7,239 nt of DNA, from contig JAJAYH010000316.1 of NCBI GenBank assembly GCA_026786325.1, positions 1 to 7,239 on the forward strand, read 5' to 3'. Position numbers and translations under genes: made by a program. Positions 1 through 5,504 of this stretch are shown in pieces. The stretch is from Alkalinema sp. CAN_BIN05. GTDB taxonomy: Bacteria; Cyanobacteriota; Cyanobacteriia; Leptolyngbyales; Leptolyngbyaceae. The notes beneath the pieces are model-generated. The model worked only from the letters and a program-made list of their open reading frames with translations. It made no database searches and was not told where the DNA came from. Within the stretch, counting starts at the first letter, position 1; each line of letters starts with the position of its first letter.

Positions 1-84
1 CCTCAGTCCCGCCTCAATCCCGGCTTAATGCGACCTCGGTCTCAATACTCAAATCCACCCTACGACTTTACCCGAGCGCCATGA
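1..84 (+). CDS. Possible C-terminal end of an upstream gene (partial)
   Basis: The first plus-strand frame is open from the window edge to a TGA at 82-84. It encodes about 27 residues rich in Pro, Arg, Asn and Gln, ending in PYDFTRAP. This could be the low-complexity tail of a protein that starts outside the window. A second frame (from position 3, stopping at TAA 87-89) is equally open, so the frame choice is not secure. I prefer the first because its composition resembles a disordered protein tail. No domain is visible and no function can be given. No terminator hairpin follows it before the DUF4168 gene. Confidence 0.3.
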   Translation, partial: PQSRLNPGLMRPRSQYSNPPYDFTRAP

Positions 85-113
85 TTTAAAAAAGATTTAA
101 AAAGATCTAAAAA
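83..113. repeat. Three phased A-tract repeats upstream of DUF4168 gene
   Basis: Three near-identical units lie in tandem: GATTTAAAAAA (83-93), GATTTAAAAA (94-103) and GATCTAAAAA (104-113). The 10-11 bp spacing matches one helical turn, so the A-tracts face the same side. Phased A-tracts are known to bend DNA and can act as UP-like promoter elements. That they do so here is inferred from their position, 76 bp before the likely start codon. Confidence 0.6.
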
Positions 114-141
114 GTTGGCCAAGCCTGGAACTTATTGCCAA

Positions 142-147
142 TAGAAT
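142..147 (+). promoter_or_regulatory. Tentative -10 element for the DUF4168 gene
   Basis: TAGAAT at 142-147 matches the sigma-70 -10 consensus in five of six positions. A candidate -35, TTGGCC at 115-120, directly follows the A-tracts, but the spacer of 21 bp is too long for a standard promoter. The gene may instead use a promoter with no clear -35, a class known in cyanobacteria. The leader to the ATG at 189 would be about 35 nt. Confidence 0.3.
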
Positions 148-188
148 GACTCTATCCATTTAGTTAGACCCATGTGCTAGTTTTCGGA

Positions 189-665
189 ATGTCACAAACC
201 CCTATGTTTACCTCTCGTCTTCTGAACTTGTTTGTCCTCGCTGCCCTCACGACTACCAGCGTTCTGTCAGGGTTTAGCCCAGATTTGCGCCTGAGCCATA
301 CCACCATCCAAGCCGCCTACGCTCAAGAATCTAGCTTCACCCGGTATGTTCGTGCCGTATTTGCTATTGAACAAGAGCGCCGGGTGTTGATAGCTCAAGT
401 GAAAAATATGACAGGCGGCGATTTGCCTGATAATGTCTGTGATTCTGGATTTTCAAAGCTTTCGGGACAATTCCAAGGTCCAGTGCGCGATATTTGCAAC
501 CAGTTCAACCGATCGGCGATGGGTATTGTGAACAAACACAATCTGGCTGCTGAATTTAATGAATTCCGAAAGCAAGCTATAAGCAGTGATCCTAAGGTTC
601 GCCGTGACATGCAAGAAAAGATCTCTACTGAAATGCGTCGTCTCAAATTGAGCTTCTCAAATTGA
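189..665 (+). CDS. Secreted DUF4168-family protein
   Basis: This encodes a small exported protein of unknown function, 158 residues from the ATG at 189. The open frame reaches back to a GTG at 174, and another ATG lies at 204. I chose 189 as the ATG that leaves a normal signal-peptide head; no convincing ribosome binding site separates the options. Residues 10-45 form a hydrophobic export signal ending in AYA|QESS, a good signal-peptidase site. The mature part resembles DUF4168: a helical stretch (RYVRAVFAIEQERRVLIAQV, about 52-71), then two cysteines (C84 and C103) that could form a disulfide, and a distal HNLAAEFNEFRKQAISSDP segment at about 117-135. The family is common in cyanobacteria and its role is not established. 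It has its own promoter-like region and a strong terminator 32 nt downstream, so it is probably a single-gene unit. Confidence 0.8.
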   Translation: MSQTPMFTSRLLNLFVLAALTTTSVLSGFSPDLRLSHTTIQAAYAQESSFTRYVRAVFAIEQERRVLIAQVKNMTGGDLPDNVCDSGFSKLSGQFQGPVRDICNQFNRSAMGIVNKHNLAAEFNEFRKQAISSDPKVRRDMQEKISTEMRRLKLSFSN

Positions 666-696
666 TCTAATGGGATTTAGGCAATCTCCCAAACCC

Positions 697-736
697 AAAA
701 AAGCGATCGTAACTTGGAAGTTCTGATCGCTTTTTT
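697..736. terminator. Bidirectional intrinsic terminator
   Basis: AAAAAAGCGATC (697-708) is a perfect inverted repeat of GATCGCTTTTTT (725-736). An inner stem, AACT (711-714) with AGTT (719-722), closes on a four-base loop, so most of the intervening sequence is paired too. The right arm ends in six T on the plus strand and the left arm gives six T on the minus strand. It therefore fits termination both of the DUF4168 gene, whose stop is 32 nt upstream, and of the convergent pilT gene, whose stop is about 100 nt away. The stem contains a partial HIP1 core. Confidence 0.88.
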
Positions 737-775
737 GTATGAGTTGCAATAGGCGGCTAGTAAGAGATTAGAACG

Positions 776-799
776 ATCGTATTTAAGACGAAATACGGT
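776..799. repeat. Small inverted repeat downstream of pilT
   Basis: CGTATTT (778-784) and AAATACG (791-797) form a perfect 7-bp inverted repeat with a six-base loop, extendable by a G-U and an A-T pair. It lies in the 3' untranslated region of the minus-strand pilT gene. No T-run follows on either strand, so it is not a classical terminator; it could be an RNA-stability hairpin or chance. Confidence 0.4.
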
Positions 800-838
800 A
801 AATCTGGTCTACACCGACCGACAATGGCGATTATCTCC

Positions 839-2191
839 CTAAAACTCACGGTTAGACGCTCGGCCCGGATCGTACCCTTCGTTCCGCACCCGACGGCGTA
901 AATCACCCGCATCAGGACTCGATCGCACCGCATCATCCGGACTAATCCGACCCAAGAGCACCAATTCACAAAGGGCTTGGTTCATCACCTGCATCCCTTC
1001 ATTGGTGTCGGTCTCCATCATACGGAAGGCTTCAGTATCTTCGCCCTTCAGCAGATAGTCCGAAATCGCAGGCGTATTAACCATAATTTCGTGGACAGCC
1101 GTCCGTCCGCCGTCGGTTGTGTGTAGTAATTGCTGCGACACCACGGAAATCAGCGATTCCAAAATCTGGACCCGCATCGAGGCTTGTTCGTTGGGATCGT
1201 AAATATTCAGCAAGCGGTTCAGGGTCCCGATCGCATCTTTGGTGTGCAAGGTGCCCAAGACTAAGTGACCCGTTTGAGCCGCTTTCAGTGCCGTATCCAC
1301 CGAAATCCGATCCCGCATTTCCCCAATCAAAATCACATCAGGATCTTCCCGAAGAACCGCCCGCAGTGCTTCTGAAAATTCGCGGGTGTGTAGGCCCACT
1401 TCTCGTTGGCTCACCAGACACTGGTTGGATTGATGCACATACTCGATCGGATCTTCAATCGTGACAATGTGCTTTGTGTCGGTGTCATTTAAATGGCGAA
1501 TCATGGCCGCGATCGACGTTGATTTCCCAGAACCCGTTGGACCAGTGACCAAAATCAAACCTTGGGGCTTTTCAATAAATTGCTTCAGAACCTGAGGCAA
1601 GCCCAACCCATCCACCGTCGGCACAGTCAGCGGAATCAACCGCAACACAATGGCCCCGCCCGTCAAACTCTCAAAACAGTTGACCCGACAACGCAGGAAT
1701 CCAGGATAGTAAATCGCTGTATCCAACTCCATGGTCTCGGCGAATATTCTACGTTGGTTTTCGTTCAGAATTTCCGCTAAGTAGAGATTGAATTGATCCG
1801 CCGTTACAATCCCATATTCGGGCTGGATGGTCATTGCGCCGCGAATTCTGAATCGCACCACTTCTTTAGCCCGCAGGTGAATATCTGACGCGCCTTTATC
1901 GTGGGCATCATGCACCATCTGTTCAATGGTATTTGTGAAGGTAATGCGGACTACAACCGGAGCGGTGGAACGGGTAGGGGCCTGATAGACTGTTGCTGCT
2001 GGAATAGCTGCCCGGATTTCGGGAGCCATGCCTTGAGCTGCGGTTGCGACTCCGGCAGAAGCTGGTGGACGCATTCTTGGCGGTGGCGGATTACCGGGTA
2101 GCGGTGGTGGAGCGATCGGTAGGTCTGCCGCAGAACGGGCCGACATGCTCATATCACGGTTCGATCGATTGTCGGGATTAGACTGATTCAT
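839..2191 (-). CDS. pilT: PilT-like type IV pilus retraction ATPase (PilT2-type paralogue?)
   Basis: This is a cytoplasmic hexameric ATPase of the PilT/VirB11 secretion superfamily, which powers pilus disassembly and twitching motility. In ATG numbering (450 residues) all the core elements are visible: Walker A GPTGSGKS at 217-224, Asp box TIEDPIEYVH at 244-253, Walker B in DPDVILIGEMRD at 283-294, and His box TGHLVLGTLHT at 307-317. PilT usually has about 350-370 residues; here about 80 extra residues at the N-terminus are rich in Pro and Ala, including PPPLPGNPPPP. The C-terminal AIRNLIRE motif of classic PilT reads AISDYLLK (375-382), a clear divergence. No pilB or pilC is adjacent, which fits a stand-alone second PilT, as many cyanobacteria have; the paralogue assignment is inference. 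The frame extends to a GTG at 2212, but I prefer the ATG at 2191. It is convergent with the DUF4168 gene and divergent from DUF58. Confidence 0.9.
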   Translation of the reverse strand: MNQSNPDNRSNRDMSMSARSAADLPIAPPPLPGNPPPPRMRPPASAGVATAAQGMAPEIRAAIPAATVYQAPTRSTAPVVVRITFTNTIEQMVHDAHDKGASDIHLRAKEVVRFRIRGAMTIQPEYGIVTADQFNLYLAEILNENQRRIFAETMELDTAIYYPGFLRCRVNCFESLTGGAIVLRLIPLTVPTVDGLGLPQVLKQFIEKPQGLILVTGPTGSGKSTSIAAMIRHLNDTDTKHIVTIEDPIEYVHQSNQCLVSQREVGLHTREFSEALRAVLREDPDVILIGEMRDRISVDTALKAAQTGHLVLGTLHTKDAIGTLNRLLNIYDPNEQASMRVQILESLISVVSQQLLHTTDGGRTAVHEIMVNTPAISDYLLKGEDTEAFRMMETDTNEGMQVMNQALCELVLLGRISPDDAVRSSPDAGDLRRRVRNEGYDPGRASNREF

Positions 2192-2512
2192 AAATGCGCC
2201 TAGAAAGTACACCTACAATATGTTCAGCAATAACAGCCTCACTTATGCAAGCTGTGTTTTACTGCAAAATTCTGACTTGTTGACAAGCTGTGAAGGTTAC
2301 AGATATGCAAAAGTTACAGAACGGTGAAAGTTACAGATGGGTGAAAATAGCTTGAGTTCTATATATTGAAGCTACTCTCCATAAATTTACCTAAAAATTA
2401 TGCGATCGGTTGTAATTTCTGCCAAGTTGTTATTCTTTTTCATATTTATTGCGGGCTAATGTCCGTAGATTGAGTGTTTTGACCAGTATCTTCACTATGG
2501 CTATCCGAAACT
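2192..2512. promoter_or_regulatory. Divergent intergenic control region between pilT and the DUF58-lpt operon
   Basis: These roughly 320 bp should hold promoters for both directions. I see the three GTTACAGA iterons (2290-2340), a small palindrome CTTGT-TG-ACAAG (2276-2287), and a 9-bp direct repeat CAAGCTGTG at 2248-2256 and 2284-2292. Weak promoter candidates exist. For pilT on the minus strand there is TTGTCA (2286-2281) with TAAAAC (2261-2256), but the spacer is 19 bp. For DUF58 there is a TATATT at 2362-2367 and a TATTCT at 2431-2436, the latter with TTGTAA at 2410-2415 at 15-bp spacing. None is convincing. No small gene or RNA gene was recognised here. Confidence 0.5.
2290..2340 (+). 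repeat. Three 17-bp tandem iterons with core GTTACAGA
   Basis: GTTACAGA occurs at 2296-2303 (as GGTTACAGA), 2313-2320 and 2330-2337, exactly 17 bp apart each time. The full 17-bp units start at 2290, 2307 and 2324; units 1 and 3 share GTGAA-GTTACAGAT with one difference, and a decayed fourth unit begins with GTGAAA at 2341. Direct repeats with constant spacing between divergent genes are typical of regulator binding sites. The core resembles the GTTACA half-site of the cyanobacterial HLR1 element bound by RpaB, but HLR1 half-sites are about 10 bp apart, so this assignment is doubtful. Confidence 0.7.
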
Positions 2513-2525
2513 ATGGCTATCCGAA
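2494..2525 (+). repeat. Perfect 16-bp tandem duplication covering the DUF58 start codon
   Basis: ACTATGGCTATCCGAA is present twice, at 2494-2509 and 2510-2525, with no mismatch and no gap. Each copy contains an ATG followed by the same codons for Met-Ala-Ile-Arg. Because 16 is not a multiple of three, only the second ATG (2513) is in frame with DUF58. The perfect identity suggests a recent slippage event. Confidence 0.95.
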
Positions 2526-2529
2526 TTAA
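2497..2529 (+). other. Decoy 10-codon ORF created by the start-codon duplication
   Basis: Starting at the upstream copy of the ATG (2497), translation would read MAIRNYGYPN and stop at TAA 2527-2529, overlapping the true DUF58 start at 2513. It has the same downstream context as the real start, because the 16-bp unit is identical. Neither ATG has a clear Shine-Dalgarno sequence. It might lower or couple translation of DUF58, or it may be neutral; that it is translated at all is inference. Confidence 0.35.
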
Positions 2530-3673
2530 ATCTTTTCTCAAAATCTTAGAGCATCGCCTTGCTGTCCCGTCCTATAGCGGAATGGTGTTATTAGGGTTTG
2601 CACTCTTTTTCTTTATCGCTGCCACAAATACGATGGCGGGCTGGCTCTACGTTATGAGCGGCCTCATTTTGGCGCTGCTAGGTATCGCCGCCGTCTCTGT
2701 TCGCCGCAATTTACGGGGGATTTCCGTCGATCGACCCAAGTTAGAGCCTGTTCAAGCTGGAGATATTCTTGCCATTAGATTTGATCTGCACAACGACACG
2801 GGCCAGCAAAAAGCGTTGATTCAGGTGATTGATCTTCTTCCGCCCGGTCTTGGGAATCCTCACACATTGGTTATTGCTGAATTGCCTGCGCGCTGTTCTG
2901 TCGAAGTCCGCTATGACTTGATGCCTGCGCGCCGTGGAGTTTATCGCTGGCAACGCTTACAACTTCGCACTGGTGCGCCATTGGGGTTGGTATGGGCCAG
3001 TCGAACTTGTAAAGTAAATGTGGTGGCGGTTGTTCATCCGCGCATTTTGTCGTTGGCCTGTTGTCCATTGATTGACAGATTTGGCATCGATCGTAGCCTC
3101 CAACAACTCAGCAACCGCACCCCAAATGCTGCGACCTCTGGTCAAACCCGATCGCTGCGGCCCTATCGTTGGGGCGACTCAACTCGGCTGATCCATTGGC
3201 GGACGAGTGCAAGACTTGGGGAATTGCGGGTGCGAGAGCTGGAAACCTTTACCAGCGGGCAGTCCATTGTCATTGCGCTGGATAGTGCTAGAGCTTGGGA
3301 GGTTGAGAATTTTGAACAGGCTGTTACGGCGGCGGCGGCGCTTTATTTTTATGCGCAACGTCAACAACTACAGGTACAGATCTGGACAGCCAGTTCGGGC
3401 TTGGTCAAGGGCGATCGCAATGTACTTGATACGTTGGCCGCGACCAATCCAAATGAGATGCGTCAAGCTGAAGCGTTGCCTGATTCTCCAATCCTATGGC
3501 TGACAAGTCACAGCCCGATTAATCTTCCGCCGGGGAGCCGATCGTTGTTGTGGACATCGGGATCAATGTCGAGATCAATATCGGGATCAACAAGTGATGG
3601 TTTAGGGGGTGATGCGATCGTAATAAATCCCACTGAACCTATGGATCTACAACTCATGCGTCTGGGAAGCTAA
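2513..3673 (+). CDS. DUF58 domain membrane-anchored protein
   Basis: This encodes a 386-residue protein of the DUF58 family, whose molecular role is not firmly known. Two hydrophobic segments at about 21-40 and 43-62 form a membrane hairpin at the N-terminus. A beta-rich region follows, including DLHNDTGQQK (91-100). The DUF58 signature is at about 215-245: LRPYRWGDSTRLIHWRTSAR followed by LGELRVRELE, with the characteristic GD, IHW and SAR residues. A von Willebrand-like fold begins at SIVIALDSARA (251-261), but the metal-binding DxSxS pattern is not intact (D257 is followed by A at +2 and +4). DUF58 proteins are often encoded beside MoxR ATPases and transglutaminases; neither is in the window. 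It is the first gene of the probable lpt operon and its stop is 38 nt before the DUF309 gene. The start at 2513 is the second copy of a duplicated ATG. A small in-frame repeat lies near the C-terminus. Confidence 0.88.
   Translation: MAIRIKSFLKILEHRLAVPSYSGMVLLGFALFFFIAATNTMAGWLYVMSGLILALLGIAAVSVRRNLRGISVDRPKLEPVQAGDILAIRFDLHNDTGQQKALIQVIDLLPPGLGNPHTLVIAELPARCSVEVRYDLMPARRGVYRWQRLQLRTGAPLGLVWASRTCKVNVVAVVHPRILSLACCPLIDRFGIDRSLQQLSNRTPNAATSGQTRSLRPYRWGDSTRLIHWRTSARLGELRVRELETFTSGQSIVIALDSARAWEVENFEQAVTAAAALYFYAQRQQLQVQIWTASSGLVKGDRNVLDTLAATNPNEMRQAEALPDSPILWLTSHSPINLPPGSRSLLWTSGSMSRSISGSTSDGLGGDAIVINPTEPMDLQLMRLGS
3411..3418. repeat. HIP1 octamer GCGATCGC
   Basis: This is an exact copy of the highly iterated palindrome of cyanobacteria, inside the DUF58 gene. 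It supports a cyanobacterial origin of the window. Confidence 0.9.
3557..3592 (+). repeat. In-frame 12-bp tandem repeat in the DUF58 gene
   Basis: Three 12-bp units run from 3557: TCGGGATCAATG, TCGAGATCAATA and TCGGGATCAACA, differing at a few positions. They encode SGSM, SRSI and SGST in frame, giving a short Ser-Gly linker near residues 349-360 of the DUF58 protein. Unit number could change by slippage without breaking the frame. Confidence 0.85.
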
Positions 3674-3711
3674 GGAATTTTTATGTATATCTTTACGCAC
3701 ACTAAATCACC

Positions 3712-4128
3712 ATGAATGACTTCCCTGAGGACTTTTGGCTCGGAGTCGAGCAATTTAATCAAGGCGAATTTTACGCCTGTCACGATACTCTAGAGGCCGT
3801 CTGGATCGAAGCCCCTGAAGCGGACAAAAAATTTTATCAGGGCATCTTACAAGTTGCCGTTGCGCTTTACCATCTTGGGAACCAAAACTGGCGCGGTGGA
3901 GTCATTTTACTGGGTGAAGGAATTCATCGACTGCGATCGTTTCCCTCGGACTATGCCGGACTAGACATTGCGGAATTTATGGCTCAGGTCAGTAGTTTGT
4001 TGTCATTTCTGCAACAGCAAGGAGCCGAAAATCTTCCGGCCTTGCAACTCACCATTGGTCCGGGTGGAAGAGAATTGATAGCGGATGATGAACAACACCG
4101 ATCGCAGCCCTACCTAGACCGCTTGTGA
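3712..4128 (+). CDS. DUF309 family protein
   Basis: This encodes a 138-residue soluble protein of the DUF309 family, function unknown. The family hallmark is clear near the N-terminus: FNQGEFYACHDTLEAVW (15-31), with the conserved CHD/E and the Trp, followed by KFYQGILQVAVALYH (40-54) and a GN-containing helix turn (GNQNWRGGVILLGEG). Cys23, His24 and other polar residues are the best candidates for an active or metal site, but this is inference. No signal peptide or membrane segment is present, so it is cytosolic. The length is typical for the family. The ATG at 3712 lies 38 nt after the DUF58 stop, and lptA begins 34 nt downstream, so co-transcription is likely. No Shine-Dalgarno sequence is obvious. 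Its position next to lpt genes is the only clue to its job. Confidence 0.88.
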   Translation: MNDFPEDFWLGVEQFNQGEFYACHDTLEAVWIEAPEADKKFYQGILQVAVALYHLGNQNWRGGVILLGEGIHRLRSFPSDYAGLDIAEFMAQVSSLLSFLQQQGAENLPALQLTIGPGGRELIADDEQHRSQPYLDRL

Positions 4129-4162
4129 TATTATCCAAACAAGAGTTTTCTGTTGGCTCTTA

Positions 4163-4693
4163 ATGACTTTGCTGAGCAATTTTATGCCTTTTAATCTTTC
4201 ATCTTTCTTGCAATCGTCCGCTGTTCGTCTGACTGGGTTTCTATTACCACTGACCCTACCATTTGTGCTTTTGTCCGCCACTCGTTTGGTCCAAGCGGCT
4301 CCTGCTCAAACGATGCAGCTTCGGGCGAATGTCACGGAAGCCAATTCAAAAACCGGAGTCGTTGTCGCACGGGGCAATGTCCTGATTACCTATGCTGCCC
4401 GCCAAATTGAAGCGACCGCTGCCCAAGCGATTTATTATAGTAAAGAAGGCAAAATCATTCTCAGCGGCAATGTCAATATTCTCCAAGAAGGCAACACCTT
4501 AAAGGGCGAAACCGTTACCTATCTCGTTAACGAAGGTCGATTTATCGCACTGCCTCAGGAAAATAGCCAAGTTGAAGCGACTTATCTTATCAGAGACACC
4601 CCACAATCGGCTCCGGACCCAGCGCCCATTCCCACCAATCCCGCTAATGTGAAACCTGTTAAAATGCCATTCCCGATTGCGCCCATTCCCTAG
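4163..4693 (+). CDS. lptA: LptA/OstA-like periplasmic LPS transport protein
   Basis: This is a periplasmic protein of the LptA/OstA family, which forms the beta-jellyroll bridge carrying lipopolysaccharide from inner to outer membrane. The product has 176 residues from the ATG at 4163, or 169 from an in-frame ATG at 4184, which may be the true start. A hydrophobic export signal spans about 22-45, with likely cleavage near VQA or AAPA. The OstA domain covers about 50-130; its repeated strand pattern is visible in VVVARGNVLITYAARQIEAT and in IILSGNVNILQEGNTLKG. A Pro-rich tail (150-176) follows, partly built from a 12-bp direct repeat GCGCCCATTCCC at 4622-4633 and 4679-4690. lptB and lptF/G follow directly, which strongly supports the assignment. 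The lptA stop TAG is in the same frame as the lptB start, 48 nt ahead of it. Confidence 0.87.
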   Translation: MTLLSNFMPFNLSSFLQSSAVRLTGFLLPLTLPFVLLSATRLVQAAPAQTMQLRANVTEANSKTGVVVARGNVLITYAARQIEATAAQAIYYSKEGKIILSGNVNILQEGNTLKGETVTYLVNEGRFIALPQENSQVEATYLIRDTPQSAPDPAPIPTNPANVKPVKMPFPIAPIP

Positions 4694-4741
4694 ATTCTCT
4701 TCTTAGATTGTTGTTCCATACATTCACCGTCTAAAACTCCA

Positions 4742-5470
4742 TTGAAACTTGCACTTGAAAACGTCCATAAGTCCTACGGAAAGCGATCGATTGTCAATCG
4801 TGTAAGTTTGGCGATCAATCAAGGTGAAGTGGTGGGTTTGCTTGGTCCTAATGGCGCAGGTAAAACGACAACGTTTTATATGGCGACGGGGCTAGAAAAA
4901 CCCGATCAAGGTAAAGTTTGGCTAGACGATCAGGAAATTACGACGCTTTCCATTGATAAACGGGCGCTATTGGGCCTTGGTTATCTTGCGCAGGAACCTA
5001 GCATTTTTCGATATTTGACGGTGCAAGATAATATTTTATTGGTACTGGAACAGACAGGCGTACCGCGTAATGAGTGGGCCGATCGGCTTCATAATTTGCT
5101 CAAAGAGTTTAGATTAGAAAAAGTAGCAAAGACTCAAGCAATCGCCGTGTCTGGTGGTGAACGACGGCGGGCAGAGCTAGCACGGGCCTTAGCTTCGGGT
5201 CCAGAGGGTCCAAAGTTTTTACTCCTTGATGAACCGTTTGCGGGTGTCGATCCAATAGCGGTTGCTGAAATTCAAGAAATCATTGCGAAACTACGCGATC
5301 GTAACCTGGGCATTCTAATTACGGATCACAATGTTCGAGAAACGCTGTCCATTACAACCCGATCGTATATTTTGCGAGATGGCGAAATTTTGGCAGCGGG
5401 AAGTTCGGCTGAGTTATATGCTAATCCATTGGTGCGGCAATACTATCTCGGTGACAATTTTCAGCCTTAG
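4742..5470 (+). CDS. lptB: LptB, LPS export ABC transporter ATPase
   Basis: This is the cytoplasmic ATPase that drives extraction of lipopolysaccharide from the inner membrane, working as a dimer under LptF/G. The 242 residues are the normal length. Visible motifs are Walker A GPNGAGKT (35-42), Q-loop Gln84 in YLAQEPSIF, signature SGGERRR (137-143), Walker B FLLLDEP (159-165) with Glu164, and switch His196 in ITDHNVRET. The SGGERRR, DEPFAGVDP and DHNVRET strings are diagnostic for LptB among ABC ATPases. Translation appears to start at TTG 4742: the protein MKLALENVHKSYGK aligns with the usual LptB N-terminus, and the frame runs back to the lptA stop (4691) with no ATG or GTG. No Shine-Dalgarno sequence is seen. 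It is 48 nt after lptA and 34 nt before lptF/G. Confidence 0.95.
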   Translation: MKLALENVHKSYGKRSIVNRVSLAINQGEVVGLLGPNGAGKTTTFYMATGLEKPDQGKVWLDDQEITTLSIDKRALLGLGYLAQEPSIFRYLTVQDNILLVLEQTGVPRNEWADRLHNLLKEFRLEKVAKTQAIAVSGGERRRAELARALASGPEGPKFLLLDEPFAGVDPIAVAEIQEIIAKLRDRNLGILITDHNVRETLSITTRSYILRDGEILAAGSSAELYANPLVRQYYLGDNFQP

Positions 5471-5504
5471 CATCCAAACGTTCCTGTTCATTTATTCATA
5501 GATT

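Noticed and set aside
757..969. Minus-strand ORF overlapping the end of pilT
   Set aside because: It lies largely inside the pilT coding sequence in another frame and shows no recognisable motif.
2290..2340. A canonical HLR1 (RpaB) element
   Set aside because: The GTTACA half-site is present, but the copies are 17 bp apart instead of about 10 bp, so I report them only as iterons.
2290..2357. A short CRISPR array
   Set aside because: The units are only 17 bp with no unique spacers of normal length, and no cas genes are nearby.
4141..4161. Hairpin AAGAG / CTCTT between DUF309 and lptA
   Set aside because: Only five base pairs with an 11-base loop and no T-run; too weak to be a terminator.
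4691..4744. Recoding or fusion between lptA and lptB
   Set aside because: Both are full-length for their families, and the shared frame is expected by chance in a third of cases.
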